From Croceicoccus pelagius (GTDB taxonomy: Bacteria > Pseudomonadota > Alphaproteobacteria > Sphingomonadales > Sphingomonadaceae): DNA of 64,000 bases. The translations under genes and the position numbers were made by a program. The notes below the pieces were generated by a model. That model was not told the origin of the DNA, made no database searches, and saw nothing but the letters and a program-made list of their open reading frames with translations. Shown here in pieces: positions 1-10,579 of this stretch. Numbering within the stretch: position 1 is the stretch's first letter; every line of letters starts with the position of its first letter. The stretch is taken from positions 1-64,000 of the forward strand of contig NZ_LYWY01000006.1 of NCBI RefSeq assembly GCF_001661915.1, given 5' to 3'.

Positions 1-3000
1 TCATCTCGGCAACGCTGCTCTACGGCGCCGACGATGCGGCAGGCGCTCCGGCCTACACCCTTTCGCTGAGCGGTGACGGCACGACCTCGCTCATGACCTC
101 GGACGGCGATCTGGCGATCACGCTCGAGCAGACCAGCGACACGGTCATCTCCGGCACCTACAACAATGGTGCGGACACGGCCTTCACTGTCGAGATCCTC
201 GCTGACGGCTCGCTCAAGGTGACGCAGAACGTCGCGCTCGAGCATCTCGATCCCACCGACGACAACGACACGCTGGACCTGGCAGGGCTCATCACCGCCA
301 CCGTCACGATCACCGACAACGACGGCGACACCGACGAAGGCTCCACCGAAGTCGGCGGCGCGGTCACCTTCTACGACGATGGTCCGGCGGTCGCCGCAGC
401 GGCCGCGATCGATGCCGGTGTCGCGATCACCAGCGACTCGGCCCTGCCCGATCAGGACGCATCATCGCTCTCGCTCGCCGACATCTTCGGCTACGAAGGC
501 GCGCTTTACGGGGCGGACGGCGCTGGTTCGCTGACAGAAACCTACGGTCTTGCACTGCAGGTCGCCGAAGGCGGTGACAGCGGCCTAGACAGTGGCGGCG
601 ACGACATCCTGCTCTTCACCACCACCGACACGGCCGGATCCGTGGTCATCAGCGGCGCGACCGACAGCAACGACGTTGCCGGTTCCACCGTCTTCACGAT
701 CACCGTCGACAAGGCCACCGGTGCACTGACGCTCGACCAGTTCGGGGTGATCGATCACATCGAAGGCGGTTCTTTCGATGACCAGATCCCACTTGCCGAT
801 CTGAAGATCCAGGGCACGTATTCGGTTACGATCGTCGACGCGGATGGCGACAGCGAAACTGCGACGCAAACCGTCGATCTGGGCGGGAACATCGCGTTCA
901 ACGACGACAACCCGGACATCAATGCACAAGGTGACATCGGCACGCTGACCCTCGACGAATCCCCGCTGCCGGCTGATGGCGGTGACGGCGTCTATTTCGC
1001 CACCCAGAACCTCGCCGCGAACTTCACCTTCACCAATGCGGATGTGAACGCCGCCGGTTGGGGTGCGGACGGCCCGGGTACGGTGACCTACGCGCTGAAC
1101 CTTTCTGTGCAGGACGTGGAATCCGGCCTGTTCGTCCTTGACGACAGCGACACGGCAACACCGGGCAAGGGCGAGGCGATCAAGCTCTACCAGGACCCCT
1201 CGGGCATCGTCCTCGGCTACATCGGCGACAGTCCGTCTGATGTTAATGGCACACATGAAGTCCTGTTCTTCATCACCGCCGACACAAATAACGGTCAGCT
1301 GACCGTTACCTATAGCGATCAGACCGATCCGGCGAACATCTGGCATGGCGACACGACCAGCGACGACGACGCCTCGGCGATCCAGCTTGCCGCTGATGTC
1401 CTGACGATTGTCGCCACGGCGACCGACTATGACGGTGACACCGACACGGCATCGATCGATCTGGGCCAGAGCCACTTCGTCTTCGAAGACGACGGGCCGG
1501 CGATCACGACCCCGATCGAGGACAGCCAGTTCGCCGAAATCGCTTCGGTAACCTACCCCCTCGAAGCAACCGGCGCCTTTGCCTTCGACGTCGGCACCGA
1601 TGGCCTGCTGGACGGCAAGATCGACACCGCCATGACTTTCAATCTGACCGGCGGCACGGTTGCGGGCGTTGCGATCAGCAACATTTCCGACCCGACGTTC
1701 GATCCGATCACGGCTACGTGGACGTTCTCTTTCGATTATGTCGACAACGATGGCTCCACGCAGACCGCAAACGGCTTCATCGATTACGATCTGGGAACCG
1801 AGCAATATACCGTCGGTCTCGACACGAACTTCGAATTCACTTCGATCGTGCCGTTCTCCGACATCATCAGCCGCGATGGCTACAACCTCGCCGGCAGTTC
1901 GCCGAGCCAGTATGAAATCGTCGTCTCCGAGCTTAACGCGGACGAGCCGACTTTCGTGCAATTCCAGGCCTATGCCGGCAATCTCAGCGCGGGTGGCAAC
2001 ACCGTGCTTTCGGCCGGTGAGACCGCCTTTGGCGATCTCTCCTGGGCCTCGATCAGCAACGATGCAAACGGCGTCGCCGGCGATACGATCCAGCGTTACG
2101 AAGTGCTCGATTTCGACCTGTTCGACTACGATCCGGGCGGCATCTTTAGCGACTCCGGCAATCTCTTCGTAAACGGCCTGACCATCCAGATCGACGGTTT
2201 CGGCAATGAAGACCTGATCGTCGTGCTCAAGCTCGTCGATGCTGACGATCCGACCATCACGACGACCAAGATCATGATCGTCGGCACCGAAGATGTTTAC
2301 ACGGCGGGCGATGTCATCGGCAATTATAAGCCGACCCTCGACAACAATGACGGCTTCATCGTCATCGAAGAAAACGACTTCAACGGCGCGAACGAGAATT
2401 GGTTAATTTCGGGTGCCCAGTTGCTCTCGTCCTCGGCTGGCCTGTCCAGCTCGAGCACCGGGATCGAGCTTAACGGTGCAGTCGGAGCGAACGGTGGCAC
2501 CAACCAGGTCGAAGTAACCTTCGCCAGCGTTGGCAACACCGATGACACCGACGTCGTCAAGATCAGCGACATCGGCCTAATCCAGACGCGCACTGACGCT
2601 CAGGCCGTTTCGCTCGACTTCGACGTGACGGTCACCGATGCCGACGGCGATACGGAAACCGACAGCTTTACGATCAACCCGGTCGTGCCGCCCGTCGTGC
2701 TCGACCTCGATGGCGACGGGATCGAACTGGTCGGCATGGAAGCCGGCATGACCTACGACTACGGCAATGGCGAAGTCGCCACGGCCTGGGTCGGCGGAGA
2801 AGACGGCATCCTGTTCCACGACAACGACGGCAACGGCGTTGTTTCGGGCGCGGAAGAATTCGTTTTCGGCGGCGACGGTCTGACCGATCTCGAAGCGCTC
2901 GGAGCTAATTACGATGGTAATGGTGACGGCGTCCTTTCAGGCAGCGAGCTCGACGGCTTTGGTGTCTGGATGGCTGACGGTTCGGTGGCTACGGCCGAAG

Positions 3001-3872
3001 CTCTGGGAATCACCGAGATTTCGCTGAGCACCGAAGGTCAGGGCTATATGGCCGCAGGCGGCGATGCCACGGTCTTCGGCGAAGGCAGCTTCGTCATGGA
3101 CGGTGAAGAGCATGTCCTGGCCGACGTCGGCTTCGCCACTTCTTCGGATTACGAAGGTGAGCCGGCCGACAGCCAGCTTCGCCAAGCCGAAGCAGCCCTG
3201 CTCGCCGCGGCGGTTCCCGGCCTGCTGGTTTCGACCGCTCTCGATACCACCCCGCTTTTCGATGCCCCGGAAATGGTTAATTTCGAACCAACGGACATCG
3301 ATTTTGCGATGGCTGTGAACGCGATCACACCAGTCGACGTCGATCTGTCACATGTCTCGCCCATGGCGAACATGCCCGGTAACAGCGCAGCGATCTCGAT
3401 GGCCGATCACTCCAGCCACTTCTCCGACGAAACCTCCTCGGCTTCGCGCTCCACCTTCAATGCCGCGAATGACGCGCCGAAAATGGACGTTGCCGACCTT
3501 GGCCACTCGTCCGAGGCGGGTGCGGAATTCGTCGGCGCGAGCCACGCCGCAAACGGCGGCGTGAGCGGCGATGTCCTTGAGGCTCTGCTCTCCATCGGCG
3601 TGCCTGCCGGAGACGGTGCAGAGGGTGTCCAGGGCACCGGAGCGATGGATGCGGTACGCGTTGCACTGCAGGAAGTCACGGCGACCGATGACATCACTGC
3701 TCTGGTGAACCATGTTGTTGACAATGCACCGGAATCGGCTCAGCACGGTTCGGTAGGAACCGAGATCATGGAAGCGCTGCTGAACAGTGGGGTTGCAGGG
3801 CAGCACTTCCAGATGGCGGCACTGCCCGATGGCGCGGATGATGCCGCCCACCTCGCAGTCGCAGCAGCCTGA
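1..3872 (+). CDS. Giant type I-secreted repeat adhesin (3' part only)
   Basis: The reading frame is open from the left edge (first full codon at position 3), so the start lies outside the window; about 1,290 C-terminal residues are visible. They contain successive bacterial-Ig/cadherin-like modules of the T1SS-143/DUF5801 kind, recognisable by repeated D-x-D-G-D-T/S segments followed by 'F-x-DDGP' or 'FNDDNP' junctions near positions 310-390, 830-920, 1430-1500 and 2630-2670. The last third holds an acidic module with EF-hand-like loops (DLDGDGIE, DNDGNGVVS, DGNGDGVLS; about 2,700-2,950), then an Ala-rich tail. I see no glycine-rich RTX nonapeptides in the visible part. Such proteins are exported in one step by an ABC/HlyD/TolC machine and act as Ca-dependent surface or biofilm adhesins. 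The following genes on the same strand encode exactly that machine, which supports the call. Confidence 0.85.
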   Translation, partial: ISATLLYGADDAAGAPAYTLSLSGDGTTSLMTSDGDLAITLEQTSDTVISGTYNNGADTAFTVEILADGSLKVTQNVALEHLDPTDDNDTLDLAGLITATVTITDNDGDTDEGSTEVGGAVTFYDDGPAVAAAAAIDAGVAITSDSALPDQDASSLSLADIFGYEGALYGADGAGSLTETYGLALQVAEGGDSGLDSGGDDILLFTTTDTAGSVVISGATDSNDVAGSTVFTITVDKATGALTLDQFGVIDHIEGGSFDDQIPLADLKIQGTYSVTIVDADGDSETATQTVDLGGNIAFNDDNPDINAQGDIGTLTLDESPLPADGGDGVYFATQNLAANFTFTNADVNAAGWGADGPGTVTYALNLSVQDVESGLFVLDDSDTATPGKGEAIKLYQDPSGIVLGYIGDSPSDVNGTHEVLFFITADTNNGQLTVTYSDQTDPANIWHGDTTSDDDASAIQLAADVLTIVATATDYDGDTDTASIDLGQSHFVFEDDGPAITTPIEDSQFAEIASVTYPLEATGAFAFDVGTDGLLDGKIDTAMTFNLTGGTVAGVAISNISDPTFDPITATWTFSFDYVDNDGSTQTANGFIDYDLGTEQYTVGLDTNFEFTSIVPFSDIISRDGYNLAGSSPSQYEIVVSELNADEPTFVQFQAYAGNLSAGGNTVLSAGETAFGDLSWASISNDANGVAGDTIQRYEVLDFDLFDYDPGGIFSDSGNLFVNGLTIQIDGFGNEDLIVVLKLVDADDPTITTTKIMIVGTEDVYTAGDVIGNYKPTLDNNDGFIVIEENDFNGANENWLISGAQLLSSSAGLSSSSTGIELNGAVGANGGTNQVEVTFASVGNTDDTDVVKISDIGLIQTRTDAQAVSLDFDVTVTDADGDTETDSFTINPVVPPVVLDLDGDGIELVGMEAGMTYDYGNGEVATAWVGGEDGILFHDNDGNGVVSGAEEFVFGGDGLTDLEALGANYDGNGDGVLSGSELDGFGVWMADGSVATAEALGITEISLSTEGQGYMAAGGDATVFGEGSFVMDGEEHVLADVGFATSSDYEGEPADSQLRQAEAALLAAAVPGLLVSTALDTTPLFDAPEMVNFEPTDIDFAMAVNAITPVDVDLSHVSPMANMPGNSAAISMADHSSHFSDETSSASRSTFNAANDAPKMDVADLGHSSEAGAEFVGASHAANGGVSGDVLEALLSIGVPAGDGAEGVQGTGAMDAVRVALQEVTATDDITALVNHVVDNAPESAQHGSVGTEIMEALLNSGVAGQHFQMAALPDGADDAAHLAVAAA

Positions 3873-3905
3873 TTGAGTTCTTAAGGTAATAGGGGGCCTT
3901 AGAAA

Positions 3906-4601
3906 ATGAAAAGCTGGCAAGTCCTGGCGGGCGTATCCGTACTCGCGACGGTCGTAACCGTGCCTGCGTTCGCGCAGGAAGCTGTCGACCTCCAGTCGCT
4001 GGACGACGGTACACTCCGTTCGGAGCTGGAGATGCGGTATGAGGCATCGCTTGCTGCGACGCTTGATCCCGCGATCGTCAACGCGACCGACACCCGCTAC
4101 ATGTGGGCGTCGGAGGCGAAGGTGCAGTGCGCCATCGCCATCGGTTTCATGAAGAACGACCTGCGCGACGCGGATTCGATCCGTAAGTGCGATGCGGCCT
4201 ACCTGCGCTGGATGGCACCGCCGGCGCCGCCCACCCCGCCCCCGCCCCCGCCCCCGCCCGCCGTGTGCAACACCGGCAGTTTCCTCGTGTTCTTCGACTG
4301 GGATTCGGCCGAGATCACGCCTGAGGCGGCCAACACGCTCGACAGCGCGATCGCGGGCTTGGCAGATTGCTCGACCGTCACGGTCACGCTTGGTGGCTAT
4401 ACCGACACCTCGGGTTCGGACAACTACAACATGGGCCTTGCGGGACGTCGTAACGACTCCGTCACGTCCTACCTCACCTCGCGCGGTGTGATGGATTCAG
4501 CCATATCCAGCTCTGCATTCGGTGAAACGAACCTGCGCGTTCCGACCGCGGACGGCGTCCGCGAGCTGCAGAACCGCCGCGTCGAAATCAACGTCCAGTA
4601 A
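3906..4601 (+). CDS. OmpA-family outer-membrane/peptidoglycan-binding protein
   Basis: 231 aa. A Sec signal peptide (residues 1-23, cleaved at AFA-Q) is followed by a small Cys-containing N-terminal region, a run of prolines (about 103-119) and a C-terminal OmpA domain (about 122-231). The domain carries the typical peptidoglycan-binding signature around NMGLAGRRNDSV and ends in NRRVEI. Proteins of this shape tether the outer membrane to diaminopimelate in the wall. The gene starts 33 nt after the adhesin stop, with a purine-rich AGGGGG about 10 nt upstream, and is 12 nt from the TolC-like gene, so it is probably co-transcribed with the secretion genes. A role in positioning the secretion channel or adhesin at the wall is inference. 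Confidence 0.85.
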   Translation: MKSWQVLAGVSVLATVVTVPAFAQEAVDLQSLDDGTLRSELEMRYEASLAATLDPAIVNATDTRYMWASEAKVQCAIAIGFMKNDLRDADSIRKCDAAYLRWMAPPAPPTPPPPPPPPAVCNTGSFLVFFDWDSAEITPEAANTLDSAIAGLADCSTVTVTLGGYTDTSGSDNYNMGLAGRRNDSVTSYLTSRGVMDSAISSSAFGETNLRVPTADGVRELQNRRVEINVQ

Positions 4602-4613
4602 GGGGGGACGGAC

Positions 4614-6014
4614 ATGAAAACCTATCTCAAGTTCGCCGCCGTCGCCGCAGGCCTTCTCAGCGCCTCGGTGTCCGGCACTGCCCTTGCTCAGGGCGCACCG
4701 ATCTCGCTTGGCGAAGCGGTAGCAGTTGGCGTCGATTCCAATCCGCAGATCAGCCAGGCACAGATGAACAAGGAAGCCATCCAGTTCGAGCGTAAGCAGG
4801 CCCAGGGCCTTTATGCGCCGCGCGTGGACATCGAAGGCAACATCGGTGCCCGCAAGCTGGAAAATCCGACGCGCCGCTCTCTCGGCATCTCGGACGACTG
4901 GCTCTACCCGATGGAAGCGCAGGTGCGCGTCGATTGGACCGTGATCGACTTCGGTCGGCGCCGCGGTGAATTGCTGCGTCAGGCCTCACGCGTGGACGGT
5001 GCTTCGCTCCGTGTTCTCGAACGTTCGGAATTTGTCGCCCTCCAGATTGCGCGCCAATACCTCGACGTCATGCTTCAGCAGCGCGTCATGGCCGCTTCGA
5101 TGGACAACACCGGCTTCCATCGCGAACTGGTCGGCAGCCTGAACCAGGGCGTCGAACAAGGCTCGATCTCGATCGCCGACCGCCAGCAGGCAGAGGAACG
5201 CCTTCAGGCCGCTCTGATTCGTGAGGCGGAGGCCGCCGAAACGCTTCAGAACGCGAAGATCCGCCTGCAGTCGCTCACCGGCCTGTCGATCGACAATGTC
5301 ATGACCCCGCCCGATCTGTCAGCCATGCTGCCGCCGAGCGAAGCGGACGCCGTCGGTCTTGCGCGCACCCGCAATCCGCTCGTGCTCGAAGCGAAGGCTG
5401 ACGTCGACGCCGCGCGTGCTCTCGCCGACAGCGCGAAGGGTGATCTGTTTCCGACTGTGGGTGTCGAAGCCTATGCCCGCACCGGCGACGACATCGACGG
5501 TTTCCGTGGCACCACCAACGACTTGATGGCCCGCGCCTACCTGCGCTGGAACATCTTCGACGGCGGCATCAACCACGCCAAGTATCAGGAAATGGTCCGC
5601 CGTTCGAGCGAGGCCCGCTTCCGCCTCCACACGCGTGAGCGTGAGGCCGAGGAAGACGTCCGCATGGCATGGAACGGCCTCGAAACGCAGCGCCGCATCG
5701 TTGGCGAGCTTGCCACGCAGAGCACGGTCACCGACAATCTGCTGGACTCCTACCAGAGTCAGTTCAATGTCGGCCGCCGGTCGCTGCTCGACGTGCTCGA
5801 TGCGCAGAATACGCGCTACAACGTGCAGGTCCGTCTCGAGACCGCCCGTTTCTCGGAAATTTTCGCACAGTACCAAACTCTGGCAGCTACCAATCGCTTC
5901 CTTGAAGCGCTTTCGGTTCCGCCGCACTATGGTGCCGGTGAAAACGAACGCGAACGTTTCGACTACGGTCCGCACATCCCGGCCGAGCGCGAGAGCCGCG
6001 TCTATCCGAAGTAA
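4614..6014 (+). CDS. TolC-family outer-membrane channel of the type I secretion system
   Basis: 466 aa. The signal peptide runs over residues 1-25 (ALA-Q). Two long internally related alpha-helical segments follow, each typical of the outer-membrane-efflux (OEP) repeat that builds the TolC trimer. Recognisable stretches include VDWTVIDFGRR, GVEQGSISIADRQ, RWNIFDGG and FNVGRRSLLDVLDAQN, the last being a hallmark of T1SS outer-membrane proteins of the TolC/LapE type. A strong AAGGGG ribosome site precedes the ATG. It would complete the channel with the ABC protein and HlyD adaptor downstream. Confidence 0.93.
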   Translation: MKTYLKFAAVAAGLLSASVSGTALAQGAPISLGEAVAVGVDSNPQISQAQMNKEAIQFERKQAQGLYAPRVDIEGNIGARKLENPTRRSLGISDDWLYPMEAQVRVDWTVIDFGRRRGELLRQASRVDGASLRVLERSEFVALQIARQYLDVMLQQRVMAASMDNTGFHRELVGSLNQGVEQGSISIADRQQAEERLQAALIREAEAAETLQNAKIRLQSLTGLSIDNVMTPPDLSAMLPPSEADAVGLARTRNPLVLEAKADVDAARALADSAKGDLFPTVGVEAYARTGDDIDGFRGTTNDLMARAYLRWNIFDGGINHAKYQEMVRRSSEARFRLHTREREAEEDVRMAWNGLETQRRIVGELATQSTVTDNLLDSYQSQFNVGRRSLLDVLDAQNTRYNVQVRLETARFSEIFAQYQTLAATNRFLEALSVPPHYGAGENERERFDYGPHIPAERESRVYPK

Positions 6015-6053
6015 GGGGACTGCCGCGCGCAGTTCCCGGGATCGAGGTCTTCG

Positions 6054-8225
6054 ATGAATTCCGCTGCGCCGGAGAAGTTCGAACTCCCCCCGCAAACCGC
6101 AGGGGAACAGCAGGCCAGGCAGGTCGATCCGCTGATCGTCTGCCTGGCCCGTCTTGCCCGTCATTTCGACACGCCGTTCGCTCCGGCCACGCTGGCCTCA
6201 TCGCTGGCGTTTGCGGTCGATGGCACCCTGCCCTGGCACCAGGCCAAGCCCGCGCTCGACCTGCTCGGTCTCAATCATGACGAGAGCCCGGCCAAGCGCC
6301 TGCCGGTTGCGAAGTCGTATTACCCGCTGATTCTGCGCGACGCAGCTGGCGAACTCACCGTACTACTCGACCGTGAAAGTGACGACGTTCTCGCATGGCG
6401 TCCGGGTGACACCGGGGACACGTGGCAGCCTGTCGGCCAGTTCAACGGTAGCGGCCCGTTCACGATCCTGTCGGTCGAAGGCGATCCCGCCACGCTGCGC
6501 GATGCAGGACAGCCCTGGCACCAGCGTGCGCGAAGCCACTGGTTCTGGTCTGAAATCGCACGTCGCCGCCGTGAATTCTGGCCGGTCATCACCGCATCGG
6601 TGATCATTAACTTCCTCGCGGTCGCACTGCCGATCTTCACGATGAACGTTTATGACCGCGTCATTCCGAACCAGGCGACGGCCAGCCTGTGGGTCTTGGC
6701 CATCGGCGTGTTCATCGCCTTCTCGCTGGAATTCGCGCTACGCAAGGCGCGAACCAACGTGCTCGACGAGATCAGCCGCGATCTCGATATCAGCCTGTCG
6801 CAAAAGATCTATTCACGCGTCATGTCGATGCCGCTTGCCGCGAAGACCGGCCACACCGGCAACCTTGTTGCGCGGGTCAGCGAATACGCGGTTGTTCGAG
6901 ATTTCTTCGCGTCGACAACGATCGTCTTGCTGGTCGACGTGTTTTTCCTGTTCATCTTCATCGGTTTCATCGCGATCATCGCAGGCCCGCTGGCGTTGAT
7001 CCCGCTCATTATCATAAGCGGCATGATCCTTCTGGGGGTCCGCCTTCAGCGAAAGATCACCGACAGCGCCCGCGACGCGCAGGCCGACTACGGCCTTCAG
7101 CAGACGCAGCTTGTGGAATCGATCGCCGGGCTGGAAACGCTGAAGAGCATCGCTGGCGAAGGCGAGATGCTGGGCCGCTGGCGCCGCATTTCCGACATGG
7201 CCAGCCGGTCGCAAAAACGCCTGCGCGAAGTGAACGCCACTGCGATCGGTGCCGCTTCAACCTTCCAGCAGATCTCCACGATCTCGCTAGTGATCGGCGG
7301 ATATTACATGTTTGATGCCGGCATCATCTCGATGGGCGCTATCATCGCCATCGTCATGCTGGCCTCACGCGCGCTCGCCCCGGCAGGGCAGCTTGCCTAC
7401 CTTCTGACGCGCTGGAAACAGGCGAGCGAAACGCTCGATTCCATCGAACACCTTTGGGACGGCGAGGATGAGCGCAAGATGGGCAGCAGCGCCCTGCCCC
7501 CGCAGGTGCGCAGCGCGAACATCCGACTGCAGAACGTGAATTTCGCCTATCCGGGGTCGAGCGTGCCCTCGCTCAAGGACGTAAACCTCACCATCCGTCC
7601 GGGCGAACGCATTGCCATCATCGGGCGTGTCGCGGCGGGCAAATCGACGCTGGGCCGCGTGATCTGCGGCCTGTTCCAGCCCGACGAGGGTGCACTTCTG
7701 ATCGACGGCATCGATGCGCGCCAATACCGCCCGCACGACATTCGCCGCAACTTCCGCTTCGTAGCACAGGACTCCAGCCTGTTCTCCGGCACGATCAAGG
7801 ACAACCTTGCCCTCGCGGGAAACCGGGCAAGCGAACAGCAGCTGATCGCCGCCCTGCGCAAGGTCGGTGCAGACCGTTTCCTTTCGCGCGATGCCGGCGG
7901 TTTCGACCGCGCCGTTGGCGAAGGCGGACGTTCGCTTTCCGGCGGACAGCGCAACTTCCTCGCTCTTGCCCGCGCGTTCGTTTCGCCCAGCCAATTGCTG
8001 TTCATGGACGAACCGACGGGTGCGATGGATGCACAGACGGAAAAGCTGTTTATCGACTCACTGTCACAAAGCCTGACACCTTCACAGACGCTGGTTGTGG
8101 CGACTCATCGTCCCGCGCTATTTGCATTGTGCAACAGGGTCATAATCGTGAACGACGGCAAGATCGTTGCCGACGGCCAGAAAGACGAGGTTATCAAGAG
8201 TGCCGGTATCGACACCCGCAGCTAA
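6054..8225 (+). CDS. Type I secretion ABC transporter, permease-ATPase (LapB-like)
   Basis: 723 aa. Residues 1 to about 160 form a C39-peptidase-like domain with no catalytic Cys in the expected place, as in LapB/HlyB exporters of unprocessed substrates. Membrane segments span about 180-460 and the nucleotide-binding domain about 490-723. Visible motifs are the Walker [10 protein letters not shown] (near 524), the Q-loop VAQDSSLF (569), the signature SLSGGQ (626), the Walker B LLFMDEP (647) and the H-loop VATHRP (681). The Walker A fits G-x4-GK-S/T but has Ala-Ala where close relatives usually have Gly-Ser. A GAGG site lies upstream of the ATG. It powers export of the adhesin across the inner membrane. 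The 3' end overlaps the next gene. Confidence 0.93.
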   Translation: MNSAAPEKFELPPQTAGEQQARQVDPLIVCLARLARHFDTPFAPATLASSLAFAVDGTLPWHQAKPALDLLGLNHDESPAKRLPVAKSYYPLILRDAAGELTVLLDRESDDVLAWRPGDTGDTWQPVGQFNGSGPFTILSVEGDPATLRDAGQPWHQRARSHWFWSEIARRRREFWPVITASVIINFLAVALPIFTMNVYDRVIPNQATASLWVLAIGVFIAFSLEFALRKARTNVLDEISRDLDISLSQKIYSRVMSMPLAAKTGHTGNLVARVSEYAVVRDFFASTTIVLLVDVFFLFIFIGFIAIIAGPLALIPLIIISGMILLGVRLQRKITDSARDAQADYGLQQTQLVESIAGLETLKSIAGEGEMLGRWRRISDMASRSQKRLREVNATAIGAASTFQQISTISLVIGGYYMFDAGIISMGAIIAIVMLASRALAPAGQLAYLLTRWKQASETLDSIEHLWDGEDERKMGSSALPPQVRSANIRLQNVNFAYPGSSVPSLKDVNLTIRPGERIAIIGRVAAGKSTLGRVICGLFQPDEGALLIDGIDARQYRPHDIRRNFRFVAQDSSLFSGTIKDNLALAGNRASEQQLIAALRKVGADRFLSRDAGGFDRAVGEGGRSLSGGQRNFLALARAFVSPSQLLFMDEPTGAMDAQTEKLFIDSLSQSLTPSQTLVVATHRPALFALCNRVIIVNDGKIVADGQKDEVIKSAGIDTRS

Positions 8226-9285
8226 GCCCGGCCCTGCCGAGGCAAACGCGCCGCGCCGCATCGGCGTTCGCGCGCTGCTGCTTGGCGTCCTTGCGGCAGC
8301 GCCCCTGCTCGTCCTGTCGAGCACAACCTTAATGCCCGGTGGGCTAACCGGAGAGGCCAAGGCCGTGCCGCTCAAGATCGACCGCGTGGCCGCACAGAAG
8401 CGCGCCGTTGCCGCGTTGACCGAAGGCAGCAAGAGCGAGCTGGTCGCAAAGGGCGACACCGCGATCGAGCGTAATGCCGAAATCCGCTTCTCGGACCTTC
8501 CCGTCGAAAAGATGCGCGGGTTCAAGCCCGCAGCGGTTCCGGCCAATGCCGAACGCTGCCTGACCCAGGCGATCTATTACGAAGCAGGTTTCGAACCCGA
8601 AGACGGCAAACGCGCGGTCGCGCAAGTCGTGCTGAACCGTGTGAGTCACCCGGCCTATCCGAATTCGGTCTGCGGCGTCGTCTACCAGGGCTCGGATCAG
8701 CGGGTCTGCCAATTCAGCTTCACTTGCGACGGATCGCTTGGTCGCCGCCCAGCCGCCGGCGCGTGGGCGCAGGCAGAACGTGTCGCACGCTCGGCGCTTG
8801 CTGGCCATGTCGAGGCGAGCGTCGGCTCGGCAACGCACTACCATGCAGACTACGTGGTACCGCGCTGGGCCTATTCGCTCGGCAAAGTGCGCCAGCTTGG
8901 CCGCCACATCTTCTACCGCTTCAACGGCTCGCTGGGACGCTCGCAGGCCTTCAGCGCCCGTTACAGCGCGCGCGAGATGATCCCGAGCGTTCGCATGGCC
9001 GAGCTTGAGGAAAGTTTCGACACATCGAGTGGCCTTTACGAGAACGGACTGACGATCGCGCCCGACGTCAAGGATCGCCATGCGCGGGCCGACATCGGCG
9101 GACGTCTCGACACCACGAAGGCCTGGCGGCTCGAACTACCCAAGGCGGGCAAGTATCGACAGCTTGTCGCCAAGCACGGTGATGCGCCCTCTGCCGCAGC
9201 GCCAGCAGGGACAGCCGATGCCGCCGCGGTAAAACCGGGTCTTGTCACCGACCACGATACAGAAAGCGCGGAACCGGGCGCATGA
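8200..9285 (+). CDS. SleB-type cell-wall hydrolase with membrane anchor
   Basis: 361 aa from a GTG at 8200, chosen because GAGG lies 9 nt upstream; a TTG at 8167 in the same frame would add 11 residues. Both starts lie inside the transporter gene, so translation is probably coupled. An N-terminal hydrophobic segment (about 20-45) anchors the protein. The Hydrolase_2/SleB lytic-transglycosylase-like domain follows at about 118-235, with the probable catalytic Glu in YYEAG and Cys-containing stretches SVCGVVYQ and [11 protein letters not shown]. Family members cut peptidoglycan glycan strands. Position between the ABC transporter and the HlyD adaptor, overlapping both, suggests a role in opening the wall for the secretion channel; that role is inference. 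Confidence 0.85.
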   Translation: MPVSTPAAKPGPAEANAPRRIGVRALLLGVLAAAPLLVLSSTTLMPGGLTGEAKAVPLKIDRVAAQKRAVAALTEGSKSELVAKGDTAIERNAEIRFSDLPVEKMRGFKPAAVPANAERCLTQAIYYEAGFEPEDGKRAVAQVVLNRVSHPAYPNSVCGVVYQGSDQRVCQFSFTCDGSLGRRPAAGAWAQAERVARSALAGHVEASVGSATHYHADYVVPRWAYSLGKVRQLGRHIFYRFNGSLGRSQAFSARYSAREMIPSVRMAELEESFDTSSGLYENGLTIAPDVKDRHARADIGGRLDTTKAWRLELPKAGKYRQLVAKHGDAPSAAAPAGTADAAAVKPGLVTDHDTESAEPGA

Positions 9286-10553
9286 TCTCTAATCTGAAGG
9301 CACGCTGGGAACGGCTCGACGCGAGCCGAAGGCTGATCGTGGCGGCTGCCATTGGCGTTTTCCTTTTGCTGGTCTGGGCGGCCTTCGCACCGCTTGACGA
9401 CATCACGCGCGGTCAGGGCAAGGTCATCCCGAACAGCAAGGTTCAGGTTGTTCAGGCTGCCGATCCGGCGACCGTGGACGAGATTCTCGTCCAGAACGGC
9501 GAACAGGTGAAGCGCGGCCAGCTTCTCGTCCGCTTGAACGACAGCGAGAGCGCGAGCCAGCTTGGCCAGCTCCAGACCGAGACCGACCGGCTTTCCGCGC
9601 GCGCCGAACGCCTGCGGCAGGAGGCATCGGGCGAAGGTGCCGGATGCCAACCCGGCAGCGTCTGCGCCGAAGAACAGCGCTTGCAGCAAGTCCGCCTTGC
9701 CGCCGCGCGCAGTCGTCAGACGGCTCTGGCGGCCGCTGTCGAGCAGCGCCGCCGCGATCTTCGGGAGGGCGAAGCCACGGCGTCCTCGCTCGAAAGCAAC
9801 TTGAAGCTCGCGCAGCAACAGGTGAACATGCTGACCCCGCTGGCGAAGCAGGGCATTGTTCCGCAGACCGAACTACTCACCGCACAGCGCGACGTCGTCG
9901 ATATTCAGGGCCGTCTTGCCGCTGCCCGCCAAGGCGTACAGCGCGCCCGCGCCGCAGTCAGCGAAGCCCAGGCCGACCTCTCAGGCGCACAGCTCGATTT
10001 CCAGCAGCAGGCGCTGAACGAACGTAGCGAACTGGCAACCCGCATCGCGGTGAACGAGCAATCGATAAAGGGCGCCGAGGCCCGCGTATCGCGCAACGAA
10101 TTGCGCGCGCCTGTGGACGGCATCGTCAACGACTTGCAGGTTTCGACCGTCGGTGGCTTCGTTTCGCCGGGCGAGACGATCATGCAGGTCGTGCCGACCG
10201 GCGACCGGCTTCTGGTCGAGGCGAAGATCCGACCGTCGGATATCGCTTTCATCAAGGTCGGCGATCCGGCGAACGTGAAGGTCACCGCCTTTGATTTCTC
10301 GATCTACGGCGGTCTTCGTGGCAAGGTCCGTCAGGTGAGCGCGGACAGCGTCTATGACGAGGACCTGCGCGAGAGCTTCTACCTCGCCCAGATCGAAACC
10401 GACCGTGCCTATATTGCTCATGGCGGACAGAAGCTTGCGATCATGCCCGGCATGATCTGCGAGGTGGAGATCATCACCGGACGAAAGAGCGTGCTGCGTT
10501 ATCTTTTGAAGCCGATCACACGCGGGCTGGATACGGCGCTGACCGAGAAGTAA
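9282..10553 (+). CDS. HlyD-family type I secretion periplasmic adaptor
   Basis: 423 aa, starting in an ATGA overlap with the hydrolase stop. One inner-membrane helix (about 20-40) is followed by a lipoyl/biotinyl half-motif, a long coiled-coil hairpin (about 90-230, Gln/Arg/Ala rich), the second lipoyl half ([15 protein letters not shown]) and a beta-barrel plus C-terminal domain with [15 protein letters not shown]. This is the membrane-fusion protein architecture (HlyD/LapC) that bridges the ABC transporter to TolC. It closes the secretion operon, which runs 3906-10553 with very short gaps. Confidence 0.93.
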   Translation: MISNLKARWERLDASRRLIVAAAIGVFLLLVWAAFAPLDDITRGQGKVIPNSKVQVVQAADPATVDEILVQNGEQVKRGQLLVRLNDSESASQLGQLQTETDRLSARAERLRQEASGEGAGCQPGSVCAEEQRLQQVRLAAARSRQTALAAAVEQRRRDLREGEATASSLESNLKLAQQQVNMLTPLAKQGIVPQTELLTAQRDVVDIQGRLAAARQGVQRARAAVSEAQADLSGAQLDFQQQALNERSELATRIAVNEQSIKGAEARVSRNELRAPVDGIVNDLQVSTVGGFVSPGETIMQVVPTGDRLLVEAKIRPSDIAFIKVGDPANVKVTAFDFSIYGGLRGKVRQVSADSVYDEDLRESFYLAQIETDRAYIAHGGQKLAIMPGMICEVEIITGRKSVLRYLLKPITRGLDTALTEK

Positions 10554-10579
10554 CCCGGCGCTGGATGCGACCTGCCTAC

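Noticed and set aside
585-1961. 458-aa minus-strand open frame inside the adhesin gene
   Set aside because: A shadow of the repeat-rich, GC-rich plus-strand gene; Arg/Val/Asp-rich with no recognisable domain.
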